Assembly: GCA_963665785.1 (NCBI GenBank)
Contig: OY762456.1
Coordinates: forward strand, 496,001 to 560,000
Reading direction: 5' to 3'
Length of the DNA: 64,000 nucleotides
From: UBA7455 sp026713185
GTDB lineage: Bacteria > Pseudomonadota > Gammaproteobacteria > Pseudomonadales > Azotimanducaceae
The translations under genes were made by a program, and so were the position numbers. Shown here one piece after another: positions 63,285 to 64,000 of the stretch; position 1 is the first letter of the stretch; every line of letters starts with the position of its first letter. The notes under the pieces are model-generated. The model made no database searches. It was not told the DNA's origin and saw only the letters and a program-made list of their open reading frames with translations.

Positions 63285-63866
63285 CTACTCCCACACCGGG
63301 ATGATGCCGTTGGCGCGCAGGAACTCTTCGCCGAGTTTCATGGTTTGCTCGCTTTCGTACCTTTGGAAGGCGTGAATCGCCTCTATGTCGCCCACATGGC
63401 GCTTCCATCGGCCGATGGCGCCGGTGTAGGCGTCGATGGCGTTCATCCGTTGATTCGCGTCCCTTGTCCACTCGGTGTCGAGGAAGTCGCGGAGCATTTG
63501 CTGGAAGTCGTCGTTTCCGAGCGGCTTGATCCACAGGTAGCGTTCCCGTTCCGCATTGATGCGGGCGTGGACCGCCGCGTTCTGTTCGGCTGGCTCTCCG
63601 GTAATGAGTTCGTATGTGGCATCTTCCTCGTACAACCAGAGAACCTCGCCGGTCTTGCAGTCCAGGAAGTGGTTAGGGGTTGTGAGGGCTGGGTCCTGCC
63701 AGGGACGCAATGCCTCTTCGATATCCAAGCGATCGATGGTCAGTTCCTTGGGCGTGGCGCCAGACACGTCGGCATTCACTTCGAGAGTCTTTCGATACGG
63801 GCGCCCATGGCGATCAGACGGTCGGTGAAGACCATGCGGCCCTCGTTGATAGGTAATGTAAACCAC
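63285..63866 (-). CDS. UPF0158-like protein
   Basis: The protein includes 'LDIEEALRPWQDPALTTPNH', 'FLDCKTGEVLWLYEE' and 'INAERERYLWIKPLGNDDFQ', 'QMLRDFLD', which resemble UPF0158 proteins (function unknown). The N-terminal 40 residues, rich in Arg/His/Gly, do not fit the family, so the true start may be internal. The C-terminus ends 'RANGIIPVWE'. It is close to the right window edge and converges on the PhyH gene. Confidence 0.55.
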   Translation of the reverse strand: MVYITYQRGPHGLHRPSDRHGRPYRKTLEVNADVSGATPKELTIDRLDIEEALRPWQDPALTTPNHFLDCKTGEVLWLYEEDATYELITGEPAEQNAAVHARINAERERYLWIKPLGNDDFQQMLRDFLDTEWTRDANQRMNAIDAYTGAIGRWKRHVGDIEAIHAFQRYESEQTMKLGEEFLRANGIIPVWE

Positions 63867-64000
63867 ATTTTCACGATAACGTAGAAGTATACACGGTGGG
63901 TAGTATTTAGAGAACTTCGCGTCAAATCAAGCGCACCAATGAAAGATGGACAATGGCTGATAAGATGTTTAGTTGCTGGTTTACACGCAACCAGGTTGAT

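Noticed and set aside
62602..63534. A 310-residue leftward frame in the GC-rich block
   Set aside because: It covers the PhyH gene in antisense and runs into the UPF0158-like gene. GC-rich DNA gives long spurious frames.
1..64000. CRISPR arrays, rRNA and tRNA genes
   Set aside because: No regularly spaced repeats, rRNA segments or cloverleaf-forming sequences were recognised by eye. A tRNA or CRISPR scan would settle this.

Overview
The window reads as chromosome of a gammaproteobacterium, probably an uncultivated one. The best evidence is the gene order DUF1820 / miaB - phoH - ybeY - corC - lnt - leuS - lptE - holA, with folK and an orphan cobS-cobT pair nearby. The species cannot be told from the sequence. 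Several PhyH dioxygenases, CoA-ligase and CoA-transferase genes and a GH29 fucosidase would suit a marine or host-associated heterotroph, but that is only a guess.

Layout. 1-5.2 kb holds the end of a GldG/DUF4340 locus, a stand-alone biotinyl carrier, a ZIP metal transporter, a Fic AMP-transferase and folK. 5.5-9.1 kb holds a DDE insertion sequence, a 3'-truncated acyl-CoA ligase and DUF1820. 9.2-18.7 kb is the housekeeping block for tRNA modification, rRNA maturation, envelope lipoprotein work, leucyl-tRNA synthesis, LPS export and the DNA polymerase III clamp loader. Within it phoH is split by a one-base frameshift, and a small hairpin element has duplicated the lptE start codon. 19.1-22.5 kb is cobS-cobT-NUDIX, followed by a BglII-like restriction-modification pair (22.5-23.8 kb).

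24.2-35.0 kb is a nest of mobile DNA: an IS1380-type element, a piece of the hairpin element, a truncated IS3 element cut by a group II intron, and part of a second group II intron. Both intron reverse transcriptase genes are interrupted at the same conserved motif (PQGGVI / SP) by two copies of a 2.24-kb serine-recombinase element that look identical. Removing either copy restores the reading frame. The element has perfect 18-bp inverted repeats set symmetrically 9 bp inside a palindromic GATC core, carries two small accessory genes, and sits in opposite orientations relative to its two hosts. I regard this as one of the two most novel systems in the window.

35.1-49.0 kb is a DNA phosphorothioation (Dnd) island. 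DndC, DndD and DndE run leftward and a DndB-like DGQHR protein runs rightward, immediately followed by a RelA/SpoT-type nucleotide synthetase gene. DndF/G/H are not seen. Instead, a five-gene operon encodes a phospholipase-D/helicase fusion, a 62-residue protein, a second DndD-like ATPase, a 124-residue protein and a 725-residue protein with two RNA polymerase alpha-CTD-like domains, a sigma region-4-like helix-turn-helix and a HARE-like domain. This is the other strong candidate for an undescribed system. With Fic and the restriction-modification pair, the window has several anti-invader functions.

49.4-63.9 kb is metabolic: a VOC protein, a malonyl-CoA-synthetase-like ligase, xylulokinase, enoyl-CoA hydratase, a family III CoA-transferase, PhyH, a YejA-like binding protein, NADP-type glutamate dehydrogenase, alpha-L-fucosidase and DUF1902. 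A GC-rich block then carries half a VOC gene coupled to a second PhyH gene, followed by a UPF0158-like protein. No rRNA, tRNA or CRISPR array was recognised.
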